Shown: one piece after another, positions 17,865 through 27,343 of the stretch
Numbering within the stretch: position 1 is the stretch's first letter
How the letters are laid out: every line of letters begins with the position of its first letter
Notes under the pieces: generated by a model
The model's database searches: none
What the model was told of the DNA's origin: nothing
Seen by the model: only the letters and a program-made list of their open reading frames with translations
Made by a program: the position numbers and the translations under genes
NCBI GenBank assembly: GCA_016800925.1
Contig: JABCPU010000544.1
Location: forward strand, 1-39,729
Direction: 5' to 3'
DNA length: 39,729 bases
Origin: Suillus spraguei
Taxonomy: Eukaryota > Basidiomycota > Agaricomycetes > Boletales > Suillaceae

Positions 17865-20342
17865 ATGCAGCAAATGGCAAAGGAGACTACGAGTTCTGGA
17901 TTATATGTGCGAGCCAGTGATATTCCTATAAATTGTGAATCAGGAGGACAAAATAAGGAGGAAGAGGTAACCATATGGATTGGGAGTATCACAGAACACT
18001 TCGAGCCTGGAGACTCCATATGGACAATGACCCTAGAAGACCAAGAGAGTGATGGGCTATTTTGGATCCCTGACGATGATTTGGACAATGATCTGGACTG
18101 CCCAGGTGATGCTAGCTCACTTACCATGTATAAACAAGTAGATAAGAAGGTACGGCCTGTTCCTGGAGTGTTCCCCCAAGAAGCTCAAGTAGTTCGGCAA
18201 ATCCCGACTGACCCCTTAGCCACCCTTATACCCCTATCTCCAAATCCTCCAGAAGTGATTCCCACCAAGAAACTCACTGCAGAACGATTGGAAGCTCTCA
18301 AGATCAATTCCACAGGATTCTTACGACCAGAAGAGGAGAAACTATTTCGACACATTATGTGGTTACACCAGGATGCATTAGCTTTTGAAGATACAGATAG
18401 GGGTACTCTGAAGGAATCATACTTTTCCCCATACATTATTCCTACCATCCCACATATCCCATGGGAATATAAGAACATTCCAATTCCTCCAGGAATACGA
18501 AGCAAGGTCATAGAAGTATTGAAATTAAAGATAGAGGCAGGAGTTTATGAACCAAGTCAATCCGCATACCGATCACGATGGTTCTGTGTAGTCAAGAAGA
18601 ATGGAAAGCTGAGGATAGTTCATGACCTTCAGCCACTCAACAAGGTCACTATTTGTGATGCAGGTCTACCTCCTATTCTTGATGATTTTGTGGAGCCATT
18701 TGCAGGAGCCCAGTGTTACACTGTGTTCGATTTATTTTGGGGATTTGATGCTAGGAAATTGCACCCACAAAGCAGAGATCTTACTGCATTCTTGACACCC
18801 CTGGGACTGCTTCGTATCACTTCACTCCCCACTGGATTCACCAACTCTCCTGCTGAATTTCAGAACTGTATGACTTTTGTGCTCAAAGAAGAAATTCCTG
18901 AAAAAGCCAACATCTTCATAGATGACCTCCCTATCAAAGGACCTACAAGCATATTTCCTGATGAGCATGGTCAACCTGAAGTCCTGCCTGAGAATCCAGG
19001 CATTCGCAAATTTATTTGGCTTCATGCTCTAGATGTTCAACGAATTATGCATCGTATCAAGGAGGCCGGTGCCACATTCTCAGCCCTCAAAATTCAGCTA
19101 TGCCTTCCTCAAGTACTGATTGTTGGACAAACATGTACCCCTGAAGGGAGGATCCCTGATAAAACAAAGGTAGACAAGATCCTTAATTGGCCTGATCTAA
19201 AAACTCCAAAGGAAGCTAGAGCATTTCTAGGATTATGTGGCACTGTTCGCATATGGATTCCAGGATACTCCACACTAGCCAGACCCCTGAGTGAGTTGTG
19301 GAGGAAGGACATTGAATTTGTCTGGGATGAAAGAAGGAAAGAAGCTTTTGAAACATTAAAAAAGCTAGTTGCTTCAGCACCAGCTCTCAGATCAATTGAC
19401 TATACCTCAGATCGCCCAGTTACCTTATCAGTGGACTCAAGCTATATGGCAGCTGGGATTATCTTATCTCAAGAGGATGAACAAGGATGTAAGCGACCTG
19501 CAAGATATGGGTCATTACCCTTCAATGAGGTGGAATCCCGATATTTGCAACCGAAGTTAGAACTGTATGGACTTTACCGAGCACTCCGTCATTTCCGCCT
19601 TTACATCATTGGTGTGAAAGTTCTCCATGTGGAAGTAGATGCCAAATATATCAAAGGGATGTTAAATGAGCCTGATCTTCAGCCAAATGCAGCTATTAAC
19701 CGGTGGATCCAAGGAATCCTGCTCTTCGATTTCACACTCATTCACGTACCTGCCACTAAATTCAAGGGACCTGACGCATTGTCCAGAAGAGGTTTAGGAG
19801 AAGGAGAAAGTATTGATTCTCAAGATGATACATGGTTAGATGAATTAGCCTTATATGGTAGTACATCCCAGGCTTGTCTTAATACCATGGTCTTGGCACC
19901 AGGAAGGAAGGTATCTTCTCAGGCAGTATTCATTGGAACAGGACATCAGGAAAAGAATCTAAGGGACATGTTCAAGTTCCTAACCACTCTAGAAACACCC
20001 TTATTCGAAACCATCTCAGCAAAGAAGAGATTTCTGAAGAAGGCTGTCAAGTTCTTTGTGCAGAACGGAAGAATGTATAAAAAGATGCAGGATAGACCAC
20101 CACTTTTGGTAATATTTGATCCGGAGAAGCGTGCAACAATTCTCAATCAGGCACATGAAGAGCTTGGACACAGGGGTGAGGCAGCCACATGGGAAACAGT
20201 TCGGCTCCGATTTTTCTGGCCATACTTGCTTGCAGATGTACGACATCATGTACACCCTGAGGTACAACATGACTGCGTCACTAGACCATCTGCCCATAAT
20301 TTTCACTACTTCCAAGGGAATGTCTCAGAGGAGGTATTCTAG
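17865..20342 (+). CDS. Gypsy reverse transcriptase/RNase H with truncated integrase
   Basis: RT begins around residue 200. The template-grip motif is SRWFCVVKKNGKLRIVHDLQ (~240). Catalytic motif A is TVFDLFWGFDA (~288). LPTGFTNSPAEFQ (~325) precedes the metal-binding FIDD at about 350-353, a variant of YVDD. RNase H is near 520-620 (SVDSSYMAAGIIL, PKLELYGLYRALRHFR, ALSRR). The integrase zinc finger starts at ~763 with HEELGH, but the expected C-x2-C half is replaced after about 20,252 by antisense DIRS sequence, so the last ~30 residues are not gypsy. The DDE core is absent. RT motifs look intact; the product could not integrate on its own. Confidence 0.88.
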   Translation: MQQMAKETTSSGLYVRASDIPINCESGGQNKEEEVTIWIGSITEHFEPGDSIWTMTLEDQESDGLFWIPDDDLDNDLDCPGDASSLTMYKQVDKKVRPVPGVFPQEAQVVRQIPTDPLATLIPLSPNPPEVIPTKKLTAERLEALKINSTGFLRPEEEKLFRHIMWLHQDALAFEDTDRGTLKESYFSPYIIPTIPHIPWEYKNIPIPPGIRSKVIEVLKLKIEAGVYEPSQSAYRSRWFCVVKKNGKLRIVHDLQPLNKVTICDAGLPPILDDFVEPFAGAQCYTVFDLFWGFDARKLHPQSRDLTAFLTPLGLLRITSLPTGFTNSPAEFQNCMTFVLKEEIPEKANIFIDDLPIKGPTSIFPDEHGQPEVLPENPGIRKFIWLHALDVQRIMHRIKEAGATFSALKIQLCLPQVLIVGQTCTPEGRIPDKTKVDKILNWPDLKTPKEARAFLGLCGTVRIWIPGYSTLARPLSELWRKDIEFVWDERRKEAFETLKKLVASAPALRSIDYTSDRPVTLSVDSSYMAAGIILSQEDEQGCKRPARYGSLPFNEVESRYLQPKLELYGLYRALRHFRLYIIGVKVLHVEVDAKYIKGMLNEPDLQPNAAINRWIQGILLFDFTLIHVPATKFKGPDALSRRGLGEGESIDSQDDTWLDELALYGSTSQACLNTMVLAPGRKVSSQAVFIGTGHQEKNLRDMFKFLTTLETPLFETISAKKRFLKKAVKFFVQNGRMYKKMQDRPPLLVIFDPEKRATILNQAHEELGHRGEAATWETVRLRFFWPYLLADVRHHVHPEVQHDCVTRPSAHNFHYFQGNVSEEVF

Positions 20343-21280
20343 CGTTCCCCCAATCCGTAGCCCATGACCTTTGAGGTCCAGGAGGCCGGCTACTGCAGCT
20401 ATGGCTGACAGTCTTTTCAAGAGCTCTTTCTTTGACAGTGGGGGGTGCCTTTGGGGTGTTTCCAGGAGAAAAGGTGGGCATTATTGCTTGTTGGGTTGAC
20501 TCGGAGATGGTTGATCATAGCAGCTTTAGGGTCTGACAGTCCATCCTGGGCAGCCCAGAAGGTGTCTTCACCTGCGATGGGTGCTGTCTTTGTGCTTGGG
20601 ATATGGAACTTCGTTACTGGGAGTCCATTCTGGTCAGTCAATTCTGATACATTTGCTCTGGAGATATGCTAGCTTGAGGTGATCACGAATGGACACCAGG
20701 GTTTGTGGCGTGAAAGGCAGGTGTTTTGGCTGTTTGGAGGATTTGGGGGCACACGTCTTTGCCCCTTCGAGCAGGGCTTTGAGCTCGGAGGAAATGATTA
20801 GCCATGCTCTGCCATGCAGGAGATGCCAGGCTCTGATACTGGCAGCATAGTTGGCTAAGGCCGATCCAGAGTATGATCCGGCACAACTGGAGAGAAAGAT
20901 AGAAGCAGGGTTGGGGCGACTGGGCATTGCTGGTCCTCTCCTATGCCATTTGCATCGCAGAAGACATGGAATACCAGCAACCCCATGCCGTACATTTCTT
21001 TCGTTGACTGTGCCCAGGATGAGCCCATGATGTTGAGGATACGGTTTACTTGGGCATCTGTAATCTCTGTTCCTTGCTCGGTGTTCGACACTGCTGCCAG
21101 CTCTACATGCCTCAGGTTCATTCTGGATGGAGTCCATAACCTCAGTCTGTCCCTCACTAGACAATGTGGGCGTAGGGAAGACGGGCGTGGAGTTAGTTCT
21201 GGTTTGTAGTTTTTGGGAGCTGTTGATGAGGAGGAGGGTGTTGAGTTGATGGCTGCTCCAAAGTGTGACACTGCCATGGA
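20253..21280 (-). pseudogene. DIRS tyrosine recombinase, frameshifted
   Basis: Pieces in different minus frames read in order. The N-terminal SAM-like region (NRILNIMGSSWAQSTKEMYG, GLLVFHVFCDANGI) is followed by LPFTPQTLVSIRDHLKL, then LPVTKFHIPSTKTAPIAG and AHLFSWKHPKGTP. The HxxR box is HGLRIGG (about 20,349-20,366), and KIMGRWSSDAVMLYLR carries the nucleophilic tyrosine at about 20,262-20,264. The catalytic His, Arg and Tyr are still visible, but at least three frameshifts or stops separate them. The coding sequence stops a few codons after the Tyr, at the gypsy junction. Confidence 0.8.
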
Positions 21281-21282
21281 GT

Positions 21283-22658
21283 CATGCTTCTTGGAGTGTA
21301 CTGCTGATAATATCTTCTTCTTTGGTAAGTATGGCTTTGGCTCGTTCCTTCACTTGCTGCCTGACAAGCTCTCTATTGATGAGTTTACATGCAGGAGTGG
21401 AGTAGTTGCTGTCACGCAGATGGTGGAGTTCAGTGGGGGAGAGGGTGGCTGTCATGTTGATGATGAATTCATTAAGTTTGGCGGGAATATCAATGGGAGG
21501 TAGAAGAAGCTGGATTGGGCCGAGAATGCCTCTGGACGGTTTGTCGGCTGGGTTGTCTGCACTAGGGACATATGTAGTAGAGATGTTGATACGCCGAGGT
21601 AGATCAATGAGGAATCTGTTGATTCTCCAGAACACATTGTTGACAGCTTGGTTGTGGTGACAGCACTTCCACCATCCCTTGATGACTCCTGTGTTGTCTT
21701 CATGGATGAGGAAGTTGCCGCTAGTGTTAGTGATAGCGGTGAGAGAGTATATGAGAAGCTAGAAAGCGACTGCTTCTGCCCACCCGATATCATTGGATGT
21801 CTGCCAACCTGTTATGAGGCGCCAGGCTCTCCAGAAATCTCCGATGACAATACCCAGCCCTATACCCGAACTGGCATCAGAGAAGGCTAAAAGGTTTGTG
21901 AGAGGTGCTGCGGGGTAGATTGGTTTTGAAATGCCTCCTGATTGCAACAGAAGGGACCACCATTCTAGGTCTTCGGTCATGTGCTTTCCTGGTCTGTGCA
22001 GTGCGAACGGTTTCGTGCTGCAGAAGGAAAGCATTTCTTCAAGACTTGTTAGATAGGCCTTGCCCTGTGGAGCAGCTACGCACACATGTAGCAGTTTGCC
22101 ATACAGCTGTTGGACATCTTGCAGTGTGTGCGTGAGTCTTTTCCTCCAGTTGTGAATTGCTAAGAGATACTTGTCTGCCTTTGGGGGACTTAAATATACT
22201 AGCATTCATTCAAGATCCCAGATGAAACCTATGTAGAGCATCATGGTCTGGAACAGTTGGTCTTTTAGAATTTCCAAAATAATGCCTAGAAGCTCTGAGA
22301 GCGCATCTATATCTTGCATACAGGAGGAGAAAAGTCTGTCATATGGTGATCTTGGCAAATTCTCAGATAAGTCTCTTATTGGTTGAGAACAGTCTTCGTT
22401 CTGGTCTTCTAATTGACCTGTTGTGTGTAGCATGCTGCTGAACCATAGGCGACCTCCCGTTTGGTGCATACCTTCTGTGGCAAACATGTGGTGCCAGGCT
22501 GCTCATTCCTCATTGAAACGCACTAGGATTTCCCGTCTTATCCTGAAGAAAATGTGGTTGTTGATCCATTTGTCTAGCGGGCCTATGCCTTTGTGTTAGA
22601 AGATTTCTGCTCCTGCATCGGCGACATGACCATATACCCCAGCTGATGGTGTTGCGCT
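21283..22658 (-). pseudogene. DIRS RT C-terminal part and RNase H, frameshifted
   Basis: From high to low coordinate: AGVYGHVADAGAEIF and GPLDKWINNHIFFRI near 22,640-22,520 (the RT active-site region; the usual DD reads NN), then DIDALSELLGI and YIGFIWDLE (22,330-22,210), VYLSPPKADKY and LYGKLLHVCVAAPQGKAYL (thumb, ~22,100), and FSDASSGIGLGI (RNase H, ~21,860). SADNPADKPSRG (~21,550) marks the end of RNase H. Frames change several times, so the copy is dead. Confidence 0.8.
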
Positions 22659-23615
22659 GTAGTGAGAAAAGTCATGCTGACCGTCAAAACCCCGTTTTCG
22701 GCAAGCGTCTTGTTAACGTCTGTGGCGGCAATTGAAGGATTCCCTTATTGCGACGAAATAGCCTTTTCGCTCTGCTAACGCGGAACCGTTCTTTTTCCGT
22801 GAACCCTTACCGGATCCTCCTGCCGATGCCCTCATGTTCCGTCCTATTCCATCTAGAATCCATTGGTGCGTAGTTTCCTTGCTTCCGCCGTTACTAAACC
22901 TATGGCAGGATTTACCTTATATCTCAAGGGGCCACTGCACGCTGCGCACCTCATAATTAAGTACCCTGTTTATTTTCTTTCTCGCTACCGGACTCACATA
23001 GTTATCTCGTATGCGCTCGCATATGTTAAAAAGGACTGAACATACATACCGTCACTCACTTCCCGTTACATCCCTTCACTAGGACTTAGTATTAAAAATG
23101 CTCGCTAGTTGCAATCTATTTGCATTTGAACATTTCTCTGTTCGAACCACACTCATTGATTTAACTGCTGGTAACTTTACTGCTCGAAGTACCGCGCAAC
23201 TTTCGACTTCACTACTCGTAACCGGACCGTGGCCAGTGATCTCGCTGGGTCACTTTCTCTCTTGTCTGCATTCCCGCTCGTACGGAAGTTGCCGCTACCG
23301 CTACCGCACCGCCAGTAGTTATAACATTTCGTCTCACCCAAGCAACTTTGTTCCTGCCCTCGCTAGTTAACCGTTGCAGCTATTGTTACCGCGCGTGTAC
23401 CGCTGACACCGCGCTAGTACCACCAACATACCGCTACCGCCGCTAATATCGGAAATCAGAATCCTAGCAACCATCTAGTACTTCATTGTTTCCTTTGCAC
23501 TAACTTAGAAGGAATTGCTTCTATCTGCAGTCCTCTTGGGTCAAACATCTCACTCGCGCCTTTAGTAGGATTAACGCTGCGCTTATACTTAGGCCAGCGC
23601 TAGTTTATTAGTTTC
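22659..23615. repeat. ~957-bp insertion inside the DIRS RT, resembling a DIRS terminal repeat
   Basis: RT coding resumes on either side (AFGA to the right, SATPSAGVYGH to the left) with no obvious target duplication. The insert has the same style as 24,690-25,347: many ccgctaccg and agtaccg words, and a ttgggtcaaacatctcact...ttagtaggatta end resembling ttagggtcaaacactcttg. I read it as a solo terminal repeat of a related element. YR elements do not make target duplications, which fits. No gene is seen inside. Confidence 0.6.
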
Positions 23616-24454
23616 AGCGCCAAAAGCTGTGCATGTGTCTACATAGAACTGGGTTGCAGAGGTGCATACTATTCTGGCTGGCCACTGCGACGGGTGTAGA
23701 GGTATAGTCCAGTAAGCCTCTACTATGTCTTGGGTTGTGGCCTCAGATCCCAGGGGAAGGGTTGCAATGAGTTGATAGATGGTAGGAAACTTACTGTGTT
23801 TGGAGAGTGCGGGAAAGAGAAATTCTGGACTAGCCAAAACTTTCCAGGTTTCCCTGGCTTGGGAATAATGGAATGCGGGGACAATTGAAAGGGACCCAGG
23901 AGACTTTGCAATGCTTCAGCTGACAATGGGCCGATGTACCTTCCTTTGACAGACTCTTTCAGAATGATGGCTTCAAACTCATTTTTGTACTCGCTAATGG
24001 ACTCTTTGTTGTGGGGAGACTGTACAAGTGTTATAGCAGAAAAATCTAACCTAAAGCCTAAACATAATCCCTCTGGTATCTTAGCGAAGCATTCGAGGAT
24101 GACTGCTTGCAGCGGTTCACGCGCCCATGCATCTGCTTTATATGGGGTTAGAGGATGCCTCCGCCTGTGCTCTAGGGCACTTCTGGGCTCCGTGGGTTGT
24201 GGCTCTGCAGCTGGAACAGACATGGCGGATGTCATGCCTGGGGGTGGTGCACCCTTCGTCCCTCTGCCACGCTGTGCATAGCTGTTTCTGTCTTTGGTCC
24301 AAAGACCTTTGTGGGTGTGCTCTGAATGGGTCTGGTGTTGTTTGTCCCATGTTTGGGCCGACGTGCACTTGATGGTGTGGTGTAACGAACATATTGGTGC
24401 TGGGCTTAAAACCCCATATTTTGACACTCGTCTCACATCTACAGGAGTTACCAC
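23616..24454 (-). pseudogene. DIRS Gag end and RT N-terminal part
   Basis: One frame (24,454-23,723) contains GPFQLSPHSIIPKPGKPGKF and LVQNFSFP, the first RT motifs of DIRS elements. The next frame continues with TTQDIVEAYWTIPLHPSQW (23,700), the RT motif with EAYRTIPLHP consensus. An overlapping frame (24,392-24,138) has CTAWQRDEGC, HDIRHVCSSC and HGAQKCPRAQ, the C/H cluster usually at the end of fungal DIRS Gag. Frames overlap because of indels. Confidence 0.75.
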
Positions 24455-24689
24455 TTATCCATGGCCGTCTTACCCCTTTAGCAGTACTGGCAGCATCCCA
24501 TGCTTACCGCACACCGTACCGACTGCTGCACCACATTCCACAAACCGATGTCCTTCCATGTCCTTGCCATGTCTGCATACCTCCATTTGGTGCGTAGTTT
24601 GTTTTCTGTTCATTATCACTGATTCCATGGCAAGCATTATTACATGTTGCCTCATGCCGCAGCACCTCGTGCTATGTATACTTATGGCA

Positions 24690-25347
24690 GTTACTACACT
24701 CCAGCACTACTGATCTCGCCTAGAGTATTCCAAGTACATGTAATTTAGGATATAAGCGCCGTGTACCCCACACAATACGGTACCTGATTTTACACCATTG
24801 CACGTACTATAGGTCAGGATTACTGTCTAGCTCTGGATCTACCCAGTAGTGGACATAGTCTTTAAAGTTTCCTTATCGCTCGTTAATACATCACGCTTGT
24901 TCTCTGTTACTGTTGGCATACCGCCGGACTTTCGACTGTTACTTTGACTGAACTTCCCACAAACCGCTACTTTACCGCTGAAAGTACCGTGGACTTCTTT
25001 ACTGTTTCATTGCACCACTCGCAACCTTACCACTACCGCAGAGACCACCGCTCGACATCGCTCGCCCAACACAACTGTTACTGACCTTATCTCGACGACG
25101 GTAGCACCGCTACTCACGACGCTAGTTTCGGCGGTATCATCGCTGACCGCGGCAACTTACCGCTGACCATGACACTTGTTTCGCACATAAGTTAGGCTCA
25201 AACTTGACCATACTAATTAGGCATCCCCCTTTAGGGTCAAACACTCTTGTTCTTACAAGTGAAGCAGACTAGGTAGAGTGCAAGACTCGCATACTAGCTC
25301 AGGCCGTGGTTTATCTACAGCCCAGGCTAGATTGTATCTTTACAGTG
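24690..25347. repeat. Left arm of a ~650-bp inverted repeat
   Basis: Matches the reverse complement of 25,583-26,226 along most of its length (for example ttactttgactgaacttc, ccgctactttaccgctgaaagtacc, catactaattaggcatccccc, acaagtgaagcagactag, tacagcccagg, ttgtatctttacag). I read it as a terminal repeat of a DIRS-type element; DIRS-1 terminal repeats are inverted. Confidence 0.8.
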
Positions 25348-25608
25348 GTGCAGGTGTCTTCTGAGGCAAACTGCGCAGCATGGGATGGGGCCGGAAGAAG
25401 AAGGATTGTGATGTGTGCATACCTTCTTGTTACTCCCCAAGTAGTCCTCTGCTGGCTGGAAAGCTCTCTTCTGCCCTGTCAGGTGCTGTGATGCTCCCTG
25501 CAGCTGCTGGTGCAGTAAGGTTTGGTTGTTTGTAACATGGTTGGCGGCCGCTTGCTGTGATAGCAGGTCCGGTGATGGGCAGTGCATTATGCCGCTGTAA
25601 AGATACAA
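25327..25608 (-). CDS. Small Gag-like ORF between the inverted arms
   Basis: 93 residues from MYLYSGIMHCPSPD to a stop in the left arm. A Q/N-rich middle (LLSQQAAANHVTNNQTLLHQQ) is followed by CAVCLRRHLHHC, which resembles the C/H cluster of fungal DIRS Gag proteins. It fills the 235-bp spacer between the inverted arms exactly, starting and ending within them. It is most likely the remnant of an internally deleted DIRS element rather than a host gene. Confidence 0.4.
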   Translation of the reverse strand: MYLYSGIMHCPSPDLLSQQAAANHVTNNQTLLHQQLQGASQHLTGQKRAFQPAEDYLGSNKKVCTHHNPSSSGPIPCCAVCLRRHLHHCKDTI

Positions 25609-26226
25609 CCTAACCTGGGCTGTAGCTAAACTACCTCCTAAGTTAGTATGTGAGTCTTGCGCTCCATCTAGTCTGCTTCACTTGTGAGAACAAGAGTGTT
25701 CAACCATAAAGGGGGATGCCTATTAGTATGGTCAAGTTCGAGTCTAACTTATGTGGAAATGAAGCACTGTGGTCAGCGATGATGCCACCGGAACTAGGTC
25801 GTGTGTAGTGGTGCTACCGTGGTCGAGGTATAGTCAGACACAGTTGCGTCGAGTGAGCGATGTCGAGCGATGATATCAGCAGTAACAGTAAAGCTGCGAG
25901 CGGTGCGAAAAAACAGTAAAGAAAGCCATGGTACTTTCAGCGGTAAAGTAGCGGTGCGTGAGAAGTTCAGTCAAAATAACAGTCAAAAGTCCAGTGGTAT
26001 GCCAGCGGTAATGGAGAACGAGCATGATAGATTAACGAGCAATAAGGAACTTTAAAGACTACGTCTACTACTGGGTGGATTCAGAGCTAGACAATAATCC
26101 TGACCTATAGTACATGCAATGGTGTAAAATCAGGTACAGTATTGTGCGGGGTACGTGGTGCTTATATCCTAAATCATATGTATCCGGAATACTCTAGGTG
26201 AGATCAGTAGCGCTCTAGTGTAGTAA
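25583..26226. repeat. Right arm of the ~650-bp inverted repeat
   Basis: Reverse complement of 24,690-25,347 with scattered mismatches and small gaps, beginning at ctgtaaagatacaac and ending near gtagtaacc. Confidence 0.8.
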
Positions 26227-26756
26227 CCACCATACCAGAGGCTTATTTCAATAGCGGAAGTGGAAGAAGCATTCATTATGAAGTTGATGTTGGGAAATCA
26301 GAAGCTGAATGCTGGATGTCCAGACATTGGTGTTAAAGGGGGTGAAGATAGTCAGGATCAGATAATGGAGCCTTGGATGATGTTAGCTTTCGAAGATATA
26401 TTATCATCCATTACTCAATAAAATACCAGATGATTGTAAGTGTGCTGGATATCAGACATTCATTTATCAGACCCAGGTCTTGGAACTCAGCACACTTCAC
26501 TCAAATTTTGGTAGTCAGAACTTCACGTCTCGCAGGGCAACACAAGCTTTGCATGCCGGTTTTCACATTCTGTAAGACAACTCAAGCACTGTGAAAGTCC
26601 ATGTCAAGAGAGCACCTGCTGCTGCAGAAACTCACTAAGCTTGACTCAAACTAGCTACTCAGTAGTCAGTACTACATGTTTGCATCTGTACTGGGTGCTC
26701 AATTTTCTGGCACTTATGACCTTTATCATTAGATGACTTTGAATTATTACCTTCTC
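26227..26756. other. No recognised feature
   Basis: Unremarkable sequence. The 73-codon open frame at 26,373-26,594 shows no domain. It is not the missing right part of the gypsy integrase, which I looked for here. Confidence 0.4.
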
Positions 26757-27291
26757 TGATTCGGATGATATGCAACTACCTCAGCTCCATCATGTCTACG
26801 ATTATCATTCACCTGGGCCCACCTATCTAATATAATATAATATATAACACCCTCGGCCCTTCCATCCAATATAATATATATCTGGGCCCACCCGTGTTCA
26901 CTTGCTAAGCAAGAACATTCAACCCAAGGAGTTGCCAGTCGGTACAGTCAGTTATGCCTCAAGAAAGGTGCTCTATAATTCCAAAGGATATGCCACAGGT
27001 AGTGGTGAGGAGGATACTGCCAATAGTGAGATAGGTGCAGATGATAGTGATAACAGCAATGGCTCCACCAAATAACAGTAGCAGAACATATCTGATCCAT
27101 GTCCATATCCAATCCAAGTTCATATCTGAACTAACTAACTATTCCTGTGCACTTCTGAAATTAAGGGTACACACTCGGGTAAGGGGCACAGCACATGAGC
27201 TGAGGCCAAGCCCCTTTGACCTTCTGACTCTCTAGTACAACCCCATGTAAAGCTGGGACTTCTGAGTAGCCTCTGGTTTTGCATGGTTGTA
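26757..27291. repeat. Dispersed repeat, copy C
   Basis: 26,757-26,895 is the reverse complement of 5880-6015 (cggatgatatgcaactacctcagctcc...). 27,085-27,155 is the reverse complement of 5490-5560. 27,155-27,291 matches terminus T (6545-6688) in the same orientation and ends ttttgcatggttgtaaca. T therefore flanks the repeat body on opposite sides in copies A and C. Confidence 0.75.
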
Positions 27292-27343
27292 ACAATTACA
27301 CATCATATGATAGCATTTGGGAGGCTACATAAATATTAATATT

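Larger units (their letters stand above)
12336..20252 (+). mobile_element. Truncated Ty3/gypsy LTR retrotransposon
   Basis: Plus-strand order: leader/LTR, primer site, Gag (13,513), a short basic ORF (14,872), retropepsin ORF (15,389), RT-RNase H-integrase start (17,865). The integrase stops after the HH half of its zinc finger at about 20,252, where DIRS sequence on the opposite strand begins. There is no integrase core and no 3' LTR. Frameshifts separate the Gag zinc knuckle from Gag. Base composition changes inside the protease ORF (see findings). The element is not autonomous. Confidence 0.85.
20253..24454 (-). mobile_element. Decayed DIRS-like tyrosine-recombinase retrotransposon
   Basis: On the minus strand the order is Gag-like zinc motif (24,390-24,140), RT (24,000-22,200, split by an insertion), RNase H (22,000-21,500) and tyrosine recombinase (21,280-20,255). 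This order and the recombinase instead of an integrase define DIRS-type elements. Many frameshifts and stops break every domain. Its 3' end is fused to the gypsy integrase at about 20,252. Confidence 0.8.

Noticed and set aside
24394..24713. 139-codon plus-strand frame with many Cys and His residues
   Set aside because: It is antisense to the DIRS Gag/RT remnant and reaches the inverted arm. Its Cys content follows from composition and no zinc-finger spacing is regular.
26227..26756. Right-hand remainder of the gypsy integrase displaced by the DIRS element
   Set aside because: I looked for integrase DDE motifs and an LTR here on both strands and saw none.
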